The position numbers and the translations under genes were made by a program. From positions 1 through 47,870 of the forward strand of contig MWCF01000110.1 of assembly GCA_002069855.1 (NCBI GenBank): a DNA stretch of 47,870 nt, read 5' to 3'. The notes under the pieces were generated by a model. The model saw nothing but the letters and a program-made list of their open reading frames with translations. It was not told the origin of the DNA and searched no databases. The DNA comes from Elusimicrobia bacterium ADurb.Bin231. GTDB lineage: Bacteria; Elusimicrobiota; UBA8919; MWCF01. This document shows positions 1 through 8,969 of the stretch, in pieces. Within the stretch, counting starts at the first letter, position 1, and every line of letters begins with the position of its first letter.

Positions 1-196
1 TTGACTTTCGACTTTTTAGACGATAATACTACTTTTTTGAGATCGTTTCAACAACATTTTTTAACCTTTAAGCCCAGAATGACTGCGCCAATAACAATGC
101 GATTCTTCATTCCGCGGCTGTGACATAAAAAACAAGATTTTTCATTCTGCTGTGATGGGTCCAACAGGCAAAAAATACTCTCTCAACAGGAGTGAA
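1..196. other. Non-coding stretch downstream of pilC, with short heptamer repeat at the window edge
   Basis: No credible gene is seen here. The first 14 bases are two near-identical 7-mers (TTGACTT, TCGACTT), possibly the edge of a heptamer microrepeat that continues outside the window. Bases 70-160 contain degenerate fragments (AGAATGAC, GATTCTTCATTC) resembling the palindromic repeats at 1535-1821. No hairpin plus T-run terminator was recognised after pilC. Confidence 0.4.
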
Positions 197-1423
197 TTAT
201 CCTGCACCGCTGGCAAGGCCGCCAAGAGAAAACATAGGCATAAACATAGCTATTACCATAAAACCGACCACAACGCCCAAAAACAACATTACAAGCGGCT
301 CTATCATACTTGTAAGTCCCTTTACTGCGGAATCGATTTCCGAATCATAAAAATCAGCGATTTTCGAAAGCATAATTTCAAGATTCCCTGTTTCTTCTCC
401 AACTGCAATCATTTGAACAACCATAGGCGGAAATATGTTGGCTTTCTTAAGGGGCTCAGAAATCTTATCTCCTTCTTTAACTGATTCTTTTGTTGCCATT
501 ATTGCTTCTTCTATGATTTTATTGCCAGCGGTTTGCGCAACAGTGTCAAGCGCTTGAAGAATCGGGACTCCGGACTTTACAAGAGTGGAAAAAGTCCGTG
601 TAAATTTCGCGATTGAAACTTTAGTTAAAAGTATGCCTACAATCGGCAACTTTAAAGAAATAGAGTCAAATAATCTGCGGCCGTGTTTGCTTTTATAATA
701 TTGAAAAACAGCGATACCGAAAAGTATGACTCCGCCGATCAAATAGAGTATATTATGTTTCAAAAAATCTGATGTCATTATCAATATTTTTGTCGGCAGA
801 GGCAAATCAGCGCCGAATTGGGTAAATATGTCGCGGAATTTAGGTATAACCACAGCAAGAAGAAATACAGACGCGCCTATAGCCACTATGAAAATGATCA
901 ACGGATAAATAAGAGCGCTCTTCACCTTCCCTTTGAGATCTTCTGATTCTTCAAGGTATGTGGAAACTCTGTCAAGAATAACATCCAAAATACCGCCAAC
1001 TTCTCCTGCCTTTATCATAGAAACATAAAGATCGGAAAATACTTTAGGATGATTTTTCAAGGAGTCGGTTATTGAAACTCCGGCTTCAATGTTTTCTTTT
1101 ATATTTTTAACAACTTCTTTGAAAGCAGGGTTCTCTATCTGCGCCTGTAAAACAGATATCCCCTGAACTATAGGTATGCCGGCAGAAACGAGAGTAGACA
1201 ACTGTCTGGAAAAAATCACTATATCTTTTGCTTTGACACTGCCTTTAAAAGGATTGAATTTCTTTAATTCTTGAAAAATATCCTTTGCCACGGGGAATAT
1301 CTCAAGAACTATAGCACGCTGGTTTTTTAATTTAGCAACTGCAGCGGCTTCGTCGTCCGCTTCTATTACTCCTTCATTTACAGTACCTGACGGTAATTTA
1401 ATTTTATATTGAAATGAGGGCAT
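197..1423 (-). CDS. pilC: Type IV pilus inner-membrane platform protein PilC (type II secretion F family)
   Basis: PilC is the polytopic inner-membrane platform on which the PilB and PilT motor ATPases act during pilus extension and retraction. The 408-residue protein has the family's usual length and two related T2SF domains, one beginning near FSRQLSTLVSAG and the other near FTRTFSTLVKSG. Each carries hydrophobic membrane segments (the ALIYPLIIFIVAIG region and the C-terminal MLFLGVVVGFMV region). I start at the ATG at 1423 because a GGAGG lies nine bases upstream; a TTG two codons earlier is only three bases from it. The gene follows pilB and pilT on the same strand but is separated from pilT by about 500 bp of repeats. 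The pilin and minor pilin genes are not in the window. Function is confident. Confidence 0.93.
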   Translation of the reverse strand: MPSFQYKIKLPSGTVNEGVIEADDEAAAVAKLKNQRAIVLEIFPVAKDIFQELKKFNPFKGSVKAKDIVIFSRQLSTLVSAGIPIVQGISVLQAQIENPAFKEVVKNIKENIEAGVSITDSLKNHPKVFSDLYVSMIKAGEVGGILDVILDRVSTYLEESEDLKGKVKSALIYPLIIFIVAIGASVFLLAVVIPKFRDIFTQFGADLPLPTKILIMTSDFLKHNILYLIGGVILFGIAVFQYYKSKHGRRLFDSISLKLPIVGILLTKVSIAKFTRTFSTLVKSGVPILQALDTVAQTAGNKIIEEAIMATKESVKEGDKISEPLKKANIFPPMVVQMIAVGEETGNLEIMLSKIADFYDSEIDSAVKGLTSMIEPLVMLFLGVVVGFMVIAMFMPMFSLGGLASGAG

Positions 1424-1534
1424 AATCAAAATCCTCCAGATTTATTTCTATCGCTTCTTACAAAGAATTATTCAATTTAATCTGTTGAAAAAGTTATTAA
1501 AATGTTACCCCAAGCAAAAGATAATATCAACTGC

Positions 1535-1608
1535 GAGATTCTTCGGATTCGCCTCAGAATGACGACAAAATCGTTTTGTTGTCATACTGAGCGGAAGCGA
1601 AGTATCTC
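1535..1608. repeat. Imperfect palindromic intergenic repeat, copy 1
   Basis: A roughly 74-bp inverted repeat runs from GAGATTCTTCGG to GAAGTATCTC. Its central arms, GACGACAAAA and TTTTGTTGTC, flank a TCG loop, and the AGAATGAC / GTCATACT boundaries match with few mismatches. The core resembles the dispersed palindromes reading TCATTCTGAGCGAAGCGAAG found between genes in several bacterial groups. It lies inside the pilT-pilC gap and would form a hairpin in the transcript. Confidence 0.7.
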
Positions 1609-1650
1609 CCCACGCACTATAACTCTTCTACGCATGAAACCTTTAACTAT

Positions 1651-1713
1651 GGGATTCTTCACTTCGTTCAGAATGACCACTGTTTGTCATACTGAGTATA
1701 ACGAAGCATCTCG
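1651..1713. repeat. Imperfect palindromic intergenic repeat, copy 2
   Basis: A second copy of the same family begins GGGATTCTTCACTTCG and ends ACGAAGCATCTCGC, with AGAATGACCA and TGTCATACTGAG as inner arms. It is about 60% of a helical hairpin and clearly related to the copy at 1535-1608. Confidence 0.65.
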
Positions 1714-1730
1714 CTTTCCAAGGCAACTAC

Positions 1731-1821
1731 TGAATTCTTCACTACGCTACATTTAGGATGACTGCGTTTTGTCGTTACATTTCTTGTTCTTGTTATTATG
1801 CTAAATTCAAAATGACAAAAA
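1731..1821. repeat. Degenerate third copy of the palindromic repeat
   Basis: This stretch begins GAATTCTTCACTACGC, continues through GGATGACTGCG and ends in AAAATGACAAAA. It looks like a decayed third member of the family at 1535-1713. Nothing that looks like a gene is present between 1424 and 1930; the one ORF there is a translation of the repeats. Confidence 0.45.
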
Positions 1822-1930
1822 AATGTTTTCTCAATAGCCCCAAATTACTTTTCTGATTTCGAAAAACAAAAAACTTGCACTAACTGATTTTACAACTAAT
1901 ATACATGGAGGTTATTATTTCTCCAACCAC

Positions 1931-3010
1931 TTAAAAAGTGCCAACGGATTCTCCACGGTCAAGAAGACGTTTAAGATCTTCTTCGTCGGATGTACCGTTC
2001 ACCGCTTCTTCATAACTTATTTTGCCATGTAAAACCATATCGCAAAGAGAATTGTTCATAGTTTGCATGCCAAACTTTCCGCCTGTCTGCATAACATTAT
2101 AAATCTGTTCAATTTTCATATCTCTTATAAGATTTCTTACAGCGGAAGTAACTATAAGCACCTCGCATGCAAGAGCACGGCCTATGCCTCCGGCTTTCAA
2201 CAATAACTGCTGAGTAAAAACAGCCTGCAGAACAAAAGATACTTGACTGCGTATCTGCGATTGCTGATGAGGAGGAAACACATCAATTATCCTGTTAACA
2301 GAAGAAGGAGCGTCAGTAGTGTGAAGTGTTGCGAAAACAAGGTGCCCTGTTTCCGCAATGGTAAGAGCGGCAGCGATAGTCTCTAAATCCCGCATTTCTC
2401 CAACAAGTATAATATCAGGATCTTGCCGCAAAATATATTTCAAAGCTACAGGAAAGGAACTGGTATCAGAACCGACTTCTCTCTGATTTATAAGACATTT
2501 TTTATGTTGATGGACATATTCAATGGGATCCTCTATAGTTATTATATGCCCTTGCCTGTGCTCATTGAGAAAATTGATCATAGAAGCAAGAGTAGTGGAT
2601 TTCCCGCACCCTGTAGGACCTGTTACAAGAACAAGTCCTTTTTGCAAACGCATTATGTCGTAAACTACCGGAGGCAAACCGAGTTCTTCAAATGTAAGCA
2701 ATTTATCGCTTATTGCTCTTAAAGAAGCGGCAATAGCATTCTTTTGCCGGAATACATTCATCCTGATTCTTCCTATACCCTTCAAACCGAAAGACAAATC
2801 AAGTTCACTGGTAGTCTCAAATTTTTGTTTTTGTTTATCCGTTAGAAGCGAATACACAAGACGCTGCGTCATATCAGCGGAAAGTTTTTCAAAGGAAGTA
2901 GGATATATCTCGCCGTCTATTCTCAGCATAGGAGAAACACCGACACTAAGATGGAGATCAGAAGCATTTTTTTGCATCATCATTTTAAGCAATTCATCCA
3001 TAGTCAACAT
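1931..3010 (-). CDS. pilT: Twitching motility / pilus retraction ATPase PilT
   Basis: PilT is the hexameric cytoplasmic ATPase that powers depolymerisation of type IV pili. The 359-residue protein shows a Walker A at residues 131-140 (GPTGCGKSTT), a Walker B region with GEMRDLET, the His box ATLHTTDAPSS, and a C-terminal AVRNLIRDMK segment matching the AIRNLIRE signature that separates PilT from PilB. The start ATG at 3010 follows AGGAG by seven bases. It lies 21 bp after pilB on the same strand, as in many pilus operons. The length and all motifs are normal. Confidence 0.95.
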   Translation of the reverse strand: MLTMDELLKMMMQKNASDLHLSVGVSPMLRIDGEIYPTSFEKLSADMTQRLVYSLLTDKQKQKFETTSELDLSFGLKGIGRIRMNVFRQKNAIAASLRAISDKLLTFEELGLPPVVYDIMRLQKGLVLVTGPTGCGKSTTLASMINFLNEHRQGHIITIEDPIEYVHQHKKCLINQREVGSDTSSFPVALKYILRQDPDIILVGEMRDLETIAAALTIAETGHLVFATLHTTDAPSSVNRIIDVFPPHQQSQIRSQVSFVLQAVFTQQLLLKAGGIGRALACEVLIVTSAVRNLIRDMKIEQIYNVMQTGGKFGMQTMNNSLCDMVLHGKISYEEAVNGTSDEEDLKRLLDRGESVGTF

Positions 3011-3031
3011 AATTTATCTCCTTCCACTCTT

Positions 3032-4777
3032 TTATTCGGCTTCCAAAGTAACCACACGCAGCATCTCTTCCACGGTTGTTGTCCCTGCGAGAACCTTTCG
3101 TATTGCAGATTTTCTCAATGTGAGCATCCCGTTCTCTATAGCAGCCTTTTTTATTATATGAGACGAAGCTCTTTCCAGTATGAGCTCCTTCATTTTTTCA
3201 TTAAGTTCCATAACTTCATATATTGCCAACCGGCCTTTATATCCTGTATTTGAACATCTTTCGCAACCGCGCCCGCGGCGAAGTTTCACAGTTTTTACAT
3301 CTTTTATCTCTTCGCTCGTTACACCAAGTGAAAGGAGAGCGTCCACAGGAACTTCATATTCTTCCGCGCAATTCCTGCAAATTACTCTTACCAGACGCTG
3401 TGCAATTACCATAATGACCGTTGAAGTCGTAAGAAATGGCTCTATACCCATATTGTTCAAACGCGTAAGAGAACCCGGAGCATCGTTAGTATGCAATGTG
3501 GAAAACACAAGGTGCCCTGTCAACGCAGCATTTATTGCTATTTCCGCAGTTTCTCTGTCACGAATTTCGCCTACCATTATTATGTCCGGATCCTGACGCA
3601 AAAATGATTTCAACCCTGAAGCGAATGTAAGACCTATGTGCGGATTTGCCTGAACTTGATTAATACCGGACATGGCATACTCAACAGGATCCTCCATAGT
3701 AGATATGTTTACATCTGGCTGATTCACTTTTGACAAAGTGGAATACAAAGTTGTAGATTTACCGCTGCCTGTAGGCCCTGTTATAAGAATTATACCGTGC
3801 GGCGCTTCAACATTTTTTTGATATACAGCAAGTGCTTCCGGTTCAAAACCAAGTTTTGCGAGATCCAGACACAGTGATGAAGCGTCAAGGATTCGCATAC
3901 AGACCTTTTCTCCGAATGCGGTGGGAAGAACGGAGACCCTGAGATCTATTTCTTTATTCATCACTTTTATTTTTATTCTTCCGTCCTGAGGCAAACGTTT
4001 TTCAGCAATATCAAGTTGCGACATAATTTTGATTCTTGATACTATAGCACTTTGCGTTTTTTTAGGCGGAGCTGATACTTCATGCAGCACACCGTCTATT
4101 CTATATCTTACCCTAAGTGTTTTTTCGTACGGTTCTATGTGGATATCAGATGCCTTTGCTTTAACTGCTCCGGACAGCAATAAATTCACTATTTTAACTA
4201 TCGGAGCGTCCGACCCGTCGGCCTCAAGAGCTATAATATCTTTTCCGCTGTCTTGTTCTTTTACTACTTCCAGATCATCCTTACCGCCTTTATGCTCCAA
4301 TTCTTTAACGACATCGTCAATAGATCCTTTGGCGCTGTAATATTTTTCTATCGCGTTTTTTATTTCAGTTTCAGAAGCAATAACAGCTTTTATTTGACAT
4401 CCTGTAATCAAACGAAGATCATCTGTGGCAAAAACATTTAAAGGATTTGCCATTGCGATTGTAAGAATATTATCTTTTTTAGTGATGGGAATTAAGGTTT
4501 GATGTCTGGCTACGGTTTCAGGCACAAGTTTGATGATATCTTCGGATATTTCACCTATCTCTTGAAGAGACACATAAGGGACACCTGCCTGTTTCCCTAA
4601 AAATGCCACAAGCACATCCTCGGTAATATATCCAAGCTGCACAAGTACCGCCCCGATAGGGCCGCCGCGATGCTGTTGCTCTACCAGGGCCTTTTCAAGT
4701 TGCTCCCCGGTAATTACACCATATTCCGCAAGAATATCCCCGAGCTTTTTTTTAGCGTCTATTGGTTTAATCGGCAT
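3032..4777 (-). CDS. pilB: Type IV pilus assembly ATPase PilB (GspE family)
   Basis: PilB is the cytoplasmic hexameric ATPase that drives pilus extension. The 581-residue protein has an N-terminal MshEN/GspE_N domain (about residues 10-150), a linker, and a GspE core with Walker A at 334-343 (GPTGSGKSTT), Walker B GEIRD at 403-407 and the HTNDAPGS His box. A four-cysteine zinc motif (CRNC ... CERC) follows near residues 475-530; it is typical of PilB/GspE and absent from PilT. It is the first gene of the pilB-pilT-pilC run. Upstream GGAAG is a weak ribosome site about nine bases before the ATG. A type II secretion GspE is the alternative, but the pilT neighbour argues for pili. Confidence 0.94.
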   Translation of the reverse strand: MPIKPIDAKKKLGDILAEYGVITGEQLEKALVEQQHRGGPIGAVLVQLGYITEDVLVAFLGKQAGVPYVSLQEIGEISEDIIKLVPETVARHQTLIPITKKDNILTIAMANPLNVFATDDLRLITGCQIKAVIASETEIKNAIEKYYSAKGSIDDVVKELEHKGGKDDLEVVKEQDSGKDIIALEADGSDAPIVKIVNLLLSGAVKAKASDIHIEPYEKTLRVRYRIDGVLHEVSAPPKKTQSAIVSRIKIMSQLDIAEKRLPQDGRIKIKVMNKEIDLRVSVLPTAFGEKVCMRILDASSLCLDLAKLGFEPEALAVYQKNVEAPHGIILITGPTGSGKSTTLYSTLSKVNQPDVNISTMEDPVEYAMSGINQVQANPHIGLTFASGLKSFLRQDPDIIMVGEIRDRETAEIAINAALTGHLVFSTLHTNDAPGSLTRLNNMGIEPFLTTSTVIMVIAQRLVRVICRNCAEEYEVPVDALLSLGVTSEEIKDVKTVKLRRGRGCERCSNTGYKGRLAIYEVMELNEKMKELILERASSHIIKKAAIENGMLTLRKSAIRKVLAGTTTVEEMLRVVTLEAE

Positions 4778-4911
4778 ATTAATTTACTTCCGCTCCCAAA
4801 GAAATGTTTGATATATATACTTGAAAAAAAGGTTACAGAAATAATTATCTAAATTTATAAAAATTATATATCGGCGCTCATTGCGTTAAAATCTATATTC
4901 TTTAATTTAAT

Positions 4912-4938
4912 ATTATAAAATTTCACACTATTTGTCAA
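4912..4938 (-). promoter_or_regulatory. Candidate sigma70 promoter for the pilB-pilT-pilC run
   Basis: On the minus strand TTGACA (4938-4933) is followed after 15 bp by TATAAT (4917-4912). Both hexamers are consensus, but the spacer is about 2 bp shorter than optimal. It would give a leader of about 130 nt before pilB. Confidence 0.5.
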
Positions 4939-4943
4939 ACATA

Positions 4944-5441
4944 TTATTCTTTAGATTTATTCACACTTTCAACCTTGTTGCGAATGGCGTGTTCCACGTT
5001 ATCGGTAACAAAACATTCTATTCGGCCGCCATAAAGTGCGATTTCTTTGACTAATGTTGAAGAAAGATAAGTCCATTTTTCATCAGAAGCAAGAAAAACG
5101 GTTTCTATTTCAGGATTGATTTTTCTATTTGTAAGAGCCATCTGAAACTCATATTCAAAATCACTTACAGCGCGCAATCCTCTTACTATTATTTTTGCGT
5201 GCTCTTTCTCCATAAAATTCACAAGAAGGCCTTCAAAAGATTTTACAGCAACATTTTTAAAATTCAGAGTATCTTTCAGGAGTTGTAATCGTTGTTCTAT
5301 GCTGAAAAAGGATTTTTTGGCCGGATTAGAAATGACGGCCACGATAAGTTCGTCAAATATTTCGGAAGAACGTTTAATAATATCCAAATGCCCCCTGGTG
5401 ACAGGGTCAAAACTGCCCGGGTAAACAGCTATCCTCTTCAT
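4944..5441 (-). CDS. coaD: Pantetheine-phosphate adenylyltransferase (CoaD)
   Basis: CoaD joins 4'-phosphopantetheine and ATP to form dephospho-CoA, the penultimate step of coenzyme A synthesis. The nucleotidyltransferase signature TRGH lies in the opening YPGSFDPVTRGH, and the second ATP-binding element is LSSTLVKEIA (family form ISSTxxR). I choose the ATG at 5441: it gives 165 residues, the normal size, and has a strong GAGGAGG upstream. The longer open frame to 5555 would add 38 unmatched residues ahead of the conserved start. Neighbours are recG on one side and the pilus operon on the other, with no functional link implied. Confidence 0.94.
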   Translation of the reverse strand: MKRIAVYPGSFDPVTRGHLDIIKRSSEIFDELIVAVISNPAKKSFFSIEQRLQLLKDTLNFKNVAVKSFEGLLVNFMEKEHAKIIVRGLRAVSDFEYEFQMALTNRKINPEIETVFLASDEKWTYLSSTLVKEIALYGGRIECFVTDNVEHAIRNKVESVNKSKE

Positions 5442-5655
5442 TATCAGATTCCTCCTCCTCTTTTGCGGCACTTTATTCATAACCGGGTAACTCTTTATGG
5501 AATTATTACCCGGATAATTCGCTTCGATATTTAATTTTCTTTTTTCAGCAGACATCCTATGCGCTGAAAGCGGACTTTTTTGCGATTAATGCTTTACATA
5601 ATTATAAAACAAATGTTATCCAGTTGTCAACAAGCACAGAATGAAGAAGACAATA

Positions 5656-7722
5656 TTAAACTTCAACAAGGTCAATACTCGGGAAACCAGTTTTATATGT
5701 TTTCAGCAAATCTTCAAAAAGAGGCATATCACTGATAAAAATTTCTTCAGCCATTTGTTTTGCGGATTTTATCAATACAAAATCATTGACAATATTGCCT
5801 ATCTTGAACGGAGAAATCCCTGATTGAGCTGTGCCGAAAAATTCGCCTGGACCTCTGATGGAAAGGTCCTCTTCCGCAATCCTGAAACCGTCGTTTGTCG
5901 CTTCAAACACCTTTAACCGTTTTCTGGCGGCATCAGTCGAAGGGTTGCCTATAAATATACATACAGATTCCTTCCCCCCCCTGCCTATTCTGCCTCTCAA
6001 CTGATGAAGCGTAGAAAGTCCGTACCTCTCCGCGTGCTGTATAATCATCACAGTCGCGTTAGGTATGTCGATACCTACTTCTATAACTGTTGTGGAAACT
6101 AAAACACCGTATTTTTTATTTAAGAAATCCGACATAGCTTTTTCTTTCTCTTCCGGTTTCATTTTGCCGTGAATAAAACCTACCGAGTAATCTTTGAAAT
6201 CGTTTCGTTTTAATTTTTCCACTTCCTGCATAACGGATTTTAGAACAATTTTTTCAGATTCATCGACAAGCGGAAAAACCACAAAAACCTGTTCGCCAAG
6301 ATTCATCCGGTCGCGGGCATACGCATAAGCGTTTCTCTCGCTCATACCGATTGTTTTTACCGATTTTCGGCCGGGAGGAAGTTTATCCAATGTTGAGATA
6401 TCAAGATCTCCGTAGAGCGTAAGTCCGAGAGTCCTCGGTATGGGCGTAGCTGTCATCATAAGTAAATCCGACGCGGCAAAATAAGATTTTTTCTTTATTT
6501 TCATTCTTTGCTCAACGCCGAATTTATGCTGTTCATCTATAATAATCAAAGCAAGATTCTTGAAATTAATATCTTCTTCAAGCATAGCATGAGTTCCGAT
6601 TACTATTGAGGACGCGCCGCGAGATATTCTATCTTTCATATCTGATTTTTTAGTTTTCTTCATTTTACCTATGATAAGTTCAATATTAACAAGGTCTTGT
6701 AACAAATTTTTAAATGTAAAATAATGCTGCTCGGCAAGTATTTCAGTCGGGGCAAGCAATGCCGCCTGATACCCGGATTCAACTGCAAGCAGAGCTGAAG
6801 AAAGAGCCACCACAGTTTTCCCGCTTCCAACATCGCCTTGCAAGAGTCTCGTCATGGGAAACTCGGAAAGCAAATCGGAAAATATTTCATTTATCACTCT
6901 CTTTTGAGCAATGGTAAATTCAAAAGGCAGATTTTCTTTAAACCTGGCAAGCAGCTTTTTCGTTAAATTATATCTAAATTCTTTTTTCTGCCTTTTCCTG
7001 TGATGCCTGATCCATTCCAGACGCATTTCTGTGGCAAAATATTCTTCAAATGCAAGACGGCGGATTGCCTTGTCCTTTTCTTCCATACTTCCCGGAAAAT
7101 GTATGTTTTTCAGAGCGGCCCGCAAAGATACCAATCCGTATTTCTCCATATAATTATTTGGAATTGTTTCCTTAACGCGGTCCAAATATTCCGACAATAT
7201 CTGCCGGAGTAACTTTCTGAAAAATCCGTTTTTAAATCCTTCCGTAAGAGGATAAAACTGTATTATATCATCGCAGGAAATAGCATTTTTTCCAAAAGAT
7301 AAAATTTCAAAATCCTGCACATTCATTTCAGACAACCACAGCTCCCTGCTTCTTACGGTTCCGGTCAATACCAGAGACACTCCAGGCAGAATATTTTTCT
7401 TCAAAGATGAAAGCACGTCATAATTCCTGTTGTATCTCTTGAACCATACAGCTTTTGTTTTGCCGGTGGCGTCGCAGACTATTGCCTGAAAAAAAACCAT
7501 ATTGCGTGAAATACCGCCGCATGATGTGCTTTCCACCGTTCCAGATATCGTTTGTTTTCCGCCGGAAATAAGTTCCGATATTTTTTTAATCCGGGTCCAT
7601 TCATACGGAAAATAATAAAGCAAATCCTTTACGGAATTGATACCGAGATTTTTTGAAAGGATCTTCGCTCTTTTTTCTCCTACTCCGGACAGATATTGAA
7701 CAGGTATATTTTCTATTGACAT
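5656..7722 (-). CDS. recG: ATP-dependent DNA helicase RecG
   Basis: RecG remodels stalled replication forks and branch-migrates Holliday junctions. The 688-residue protein has the family's normal length and layout. It has an N-terminal helix-hairpin and OB-fold wedge domain (roughly residues 1-190), then a superfamily 2 helicase core with Walker A GDVGSGKT at 296-303, a DEQH box in IIDEQHKFG, motif [12 protein letters not shown] and motif VI in the [10 protein letters not shown] stretch. The C-terminal TRG-like segment ([23 protein letters not shown]) is the RecG-specific signature. Its start codon overlaps the -35 element of the divergent rpmB promoter. Confidence 0.96.
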   Translation of the reverse strand: MSIENIPVQYLSGVGEKRAKILSKNLGINSVKDLLYYFPYEWTRIKKISELISGGKQTISGTVESTSCGGISRNMVFFQAIVCDATGKTKAVWFKRYNRNYDVLSSLKKNILPGVSLVLTGTVRSRELWLSEMNVQDFEILSFGKNAISCDDIIQFYPLTEGFKNGFFRKLLRQILSEYLDRVKETIPNNYMEKYGLVSLRAALKNIHFPGSMEEKDKAIRRLAFEEYFATEMRLEWIRHHRKRQKKEFRYNLTKKLLARFKENLPFEFTIAQKRVINEIFSDLLSEFPMTRLLQGDVGSGKTVVALSSALLAVESGYQAALLAPTEILAEQHYFTFKNLLQDLVNIELIIGKMKKTKKSDMKDRISRGASSIVIGTHAMLEEDINFKNLALIIIDEQHKFGVEQRMKIKKKSYFAASDLLMMTATPIPRTLGLTLYGDLDISTLDKLPPGRKSVKTIGMSERNAYAYARDRMNLGEQVFVVFPLVDESEKIVLKSVMQEVEKLKRNDFKDYSVGFIHGKMKPEEKEKAMSDFLNKKYGVLVSTTVIEVGIDIPNATVMIIQHAERYGLSTLHQLRGRIGRGGKESVCIFIGNPSTDAARKRLKVFEATNDGFRIAEEDLSIRGPGEFFGTAQSGISPFKIGNIVNDFVLIKSAKQMAEEIFISDMPLFEDLLKTYKTGFPSIDLVEV

Positions 7723-7743
7723 TTTCAGGAAATTTTATATAAT
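7716..7743 (+). promoter_or_regulatory. Consensus promoter of rpmB
   Basis: TTGACA at 7716-7721 is followed after 16 bp by TATAAT at 7738-7743, and a GGAGG lies just before the rpmB ATG at 7768. The predicted leader is about 18 nt. The -35 box overlaps the recG start codon on the other strand, so the two divergent genes share this short region. Confidence 0.75.
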
Positions 7744-7767
7744 TATATTCTAAATTTCGGAGGAACT

Positions 7768-7977
7768 ATGGCATATAAATGCACAATTTGCAACAAAAAA
7801 TCAAAATCAGGGAACGCAGTAAGTCATTCACATAAATCTTCAAAAAGGAAATTCAAACCGAATCTCCAGAAGATAAATATTATGCTGGACGGAAAAAAGA
7901 TACATACTTATGTATGCACGAAATGCATCAAATCCGGCCGTATAGTAAAAGCAATCCCGAATAAAAGAACGGCTTAA
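7768..7977 (+). CDS. rpmB: 50S ribosomal protein L28
   Basis: L28 is a small protein of the large ribosomal subunit. The 69-residue product opens with [22 protein letters not shown], has the basic [10 protein letters not shown] segment and carries two CxxC pairs (CTIC near the N-terminus, CTKC near residue 50), as in zinc-binding versions of L28. A GGAGG lies 4 bp upstream of the ATG. It is monocistronic, transcribed from its own consensus promoter, and its stop overlaps by 4 bp the stop of the convergent barrel-protein gene. Confidence 0.95.
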   Translation: MAYKCTICNKKSKSGNAVSHSHKSSKRKFKPNLQKINIMLDGKKIHTYVCTKCIKSGRIVKAIPNKRTA

Positions 7978-8969
7978 AAAGGCAGATTCACGGAAAGATG
8001 ATAATCTCTTACCTTTGATTTTTCGGTATCGTCGAGTTCATACATCTTCATGGCAATATCAACCATCAAATCCTTTTTTACTTCAACTCCAACACCGCAG
8101 GTGTAAGCAGACGCTTTTCCTTTATTGAAGGGCTTCTCGGAAATCATCCCTTCCCTGACAAACAAACCGTTTACTAATATTTGCTGCATACCTATATGAT
8201 ACGCCTCATCTCTATCGGAATTCGTTGCATAATTTTCATATTCAGCAGACATCAACAACCACTTGAAAGGGGTAATCGACAATCCTGTTCTCAAATGAGA
8301 CGGTATCTGCGCGTATTTATATCCGTCCCACCAAATATATCCCGGCGCGTTCTCTGCGGCAAAACCGATTCTTGCGGATTCGCTTAAACTGTATATAATG
8401 CCCCAATCCGCGCACACTCCGTATCCGTAAGATAGATCTACATTATTGGCCAATTTATCAGATATACCCAAACTGCCAGTAATGTAAGACATATTAAGTC
8501 CCAAAGCGATTTTTGGAGAATATTGCGATGCCGAAGACAATGTGTATTTGCCGGCGCGAATTACAGTTTCCTGCGTAGAGTTGTTTTCAGAATAATAAGA
8601 CACCGGACGATATGTCAGCGCTATATTATCGATAACTATGCCCATAAAAAGCAGATCTTTACCATGTATCGCGCATTCTGAATAAATTTTATCTTTATCG
8701 GCGCTGCTGGCGATATACGGATTAAAAGCAAAGGTAAAATAATTTCTTTGTAACTGTTTCAATCCTGCAGGATTCCAATATGAAGCTGATGTATTATCCG
8801 CGACTGAAACGAATGTTTCCCCCATTCCTACTGCTTTAGCGTCAAATTCTTTTCCGGCATATATTGACTTCGGCAAAGGAGGCCTTTCTTTACAAAAGGT
8901 TTTTGACTCCGACAGAAATAGACAAATTAAAAAAAAGATATAAATTTTATTCAAGATATTGTGATTCAT
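7974..8969 (-). CDS. Outer-membrane beta-barrel-like protein (UPF0164/PorV-like)
   Basis: The protein begins with a basic, hydrophobic signal-like segment ([14 protein letters not shown]). It is followed by [22 protein letters not shown], which matches the ADxxSAxxWNPAG element of the UPF0164/PorV/FadL-like barrels. The rest is rich in alternating polar and aromatic residues and ends in VNLPF, an aromatic C-terminus typical of barrels handled by BamA. I use the ATG at 8969 (331 residues); a longer frame to 9044 would put 25 residues before the signal sequence. The 5' end overlaps the msbA-like stop by 23 bp, so the two are probably co-transcribed. Substrate and exact role are unknown. Confidence 0.7.
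   Translation of the reverse strand: MNHNILNKIYIFFLICLFLSESKTFCKERPPLPKSIYAGKEFDAKAVGMGETFVSVADNTSASYWNPAGLKQLQRNYFTFAFNPYIASSADKDKIYSECAIHGKDLLFMGIVIDNIALTYRPVSYYSENNSTQETVIRAGKYTLSSASQYSPKIALGLNMSYITGSLGISDKLANNVDLSYGYGVCADWGIIYSLSESARIGFAAENAPGYIWWDGYKYAQIPSHLRTGLSITPFKWLLMSAEYENYATNSDRDEAYHIGMQQILVNGLFVREGMISEKPFNKGKASAYTCGVGVEVKKDLMVDIAMKMYELDDTEKSKVRDYHLSVNLPF

Noticed and set aside
1502-1756. An 84-codon plus-strand ORF between pilT and pilC
   Set aside because: It is a translation of the palindromic repeats, lacks a ribosome site and has no recognisable family.
5442-5555. N-terminal extension of CoaD
   Set aside because: It adds 38 residues that precede a strong ribosome site and the normal family start.
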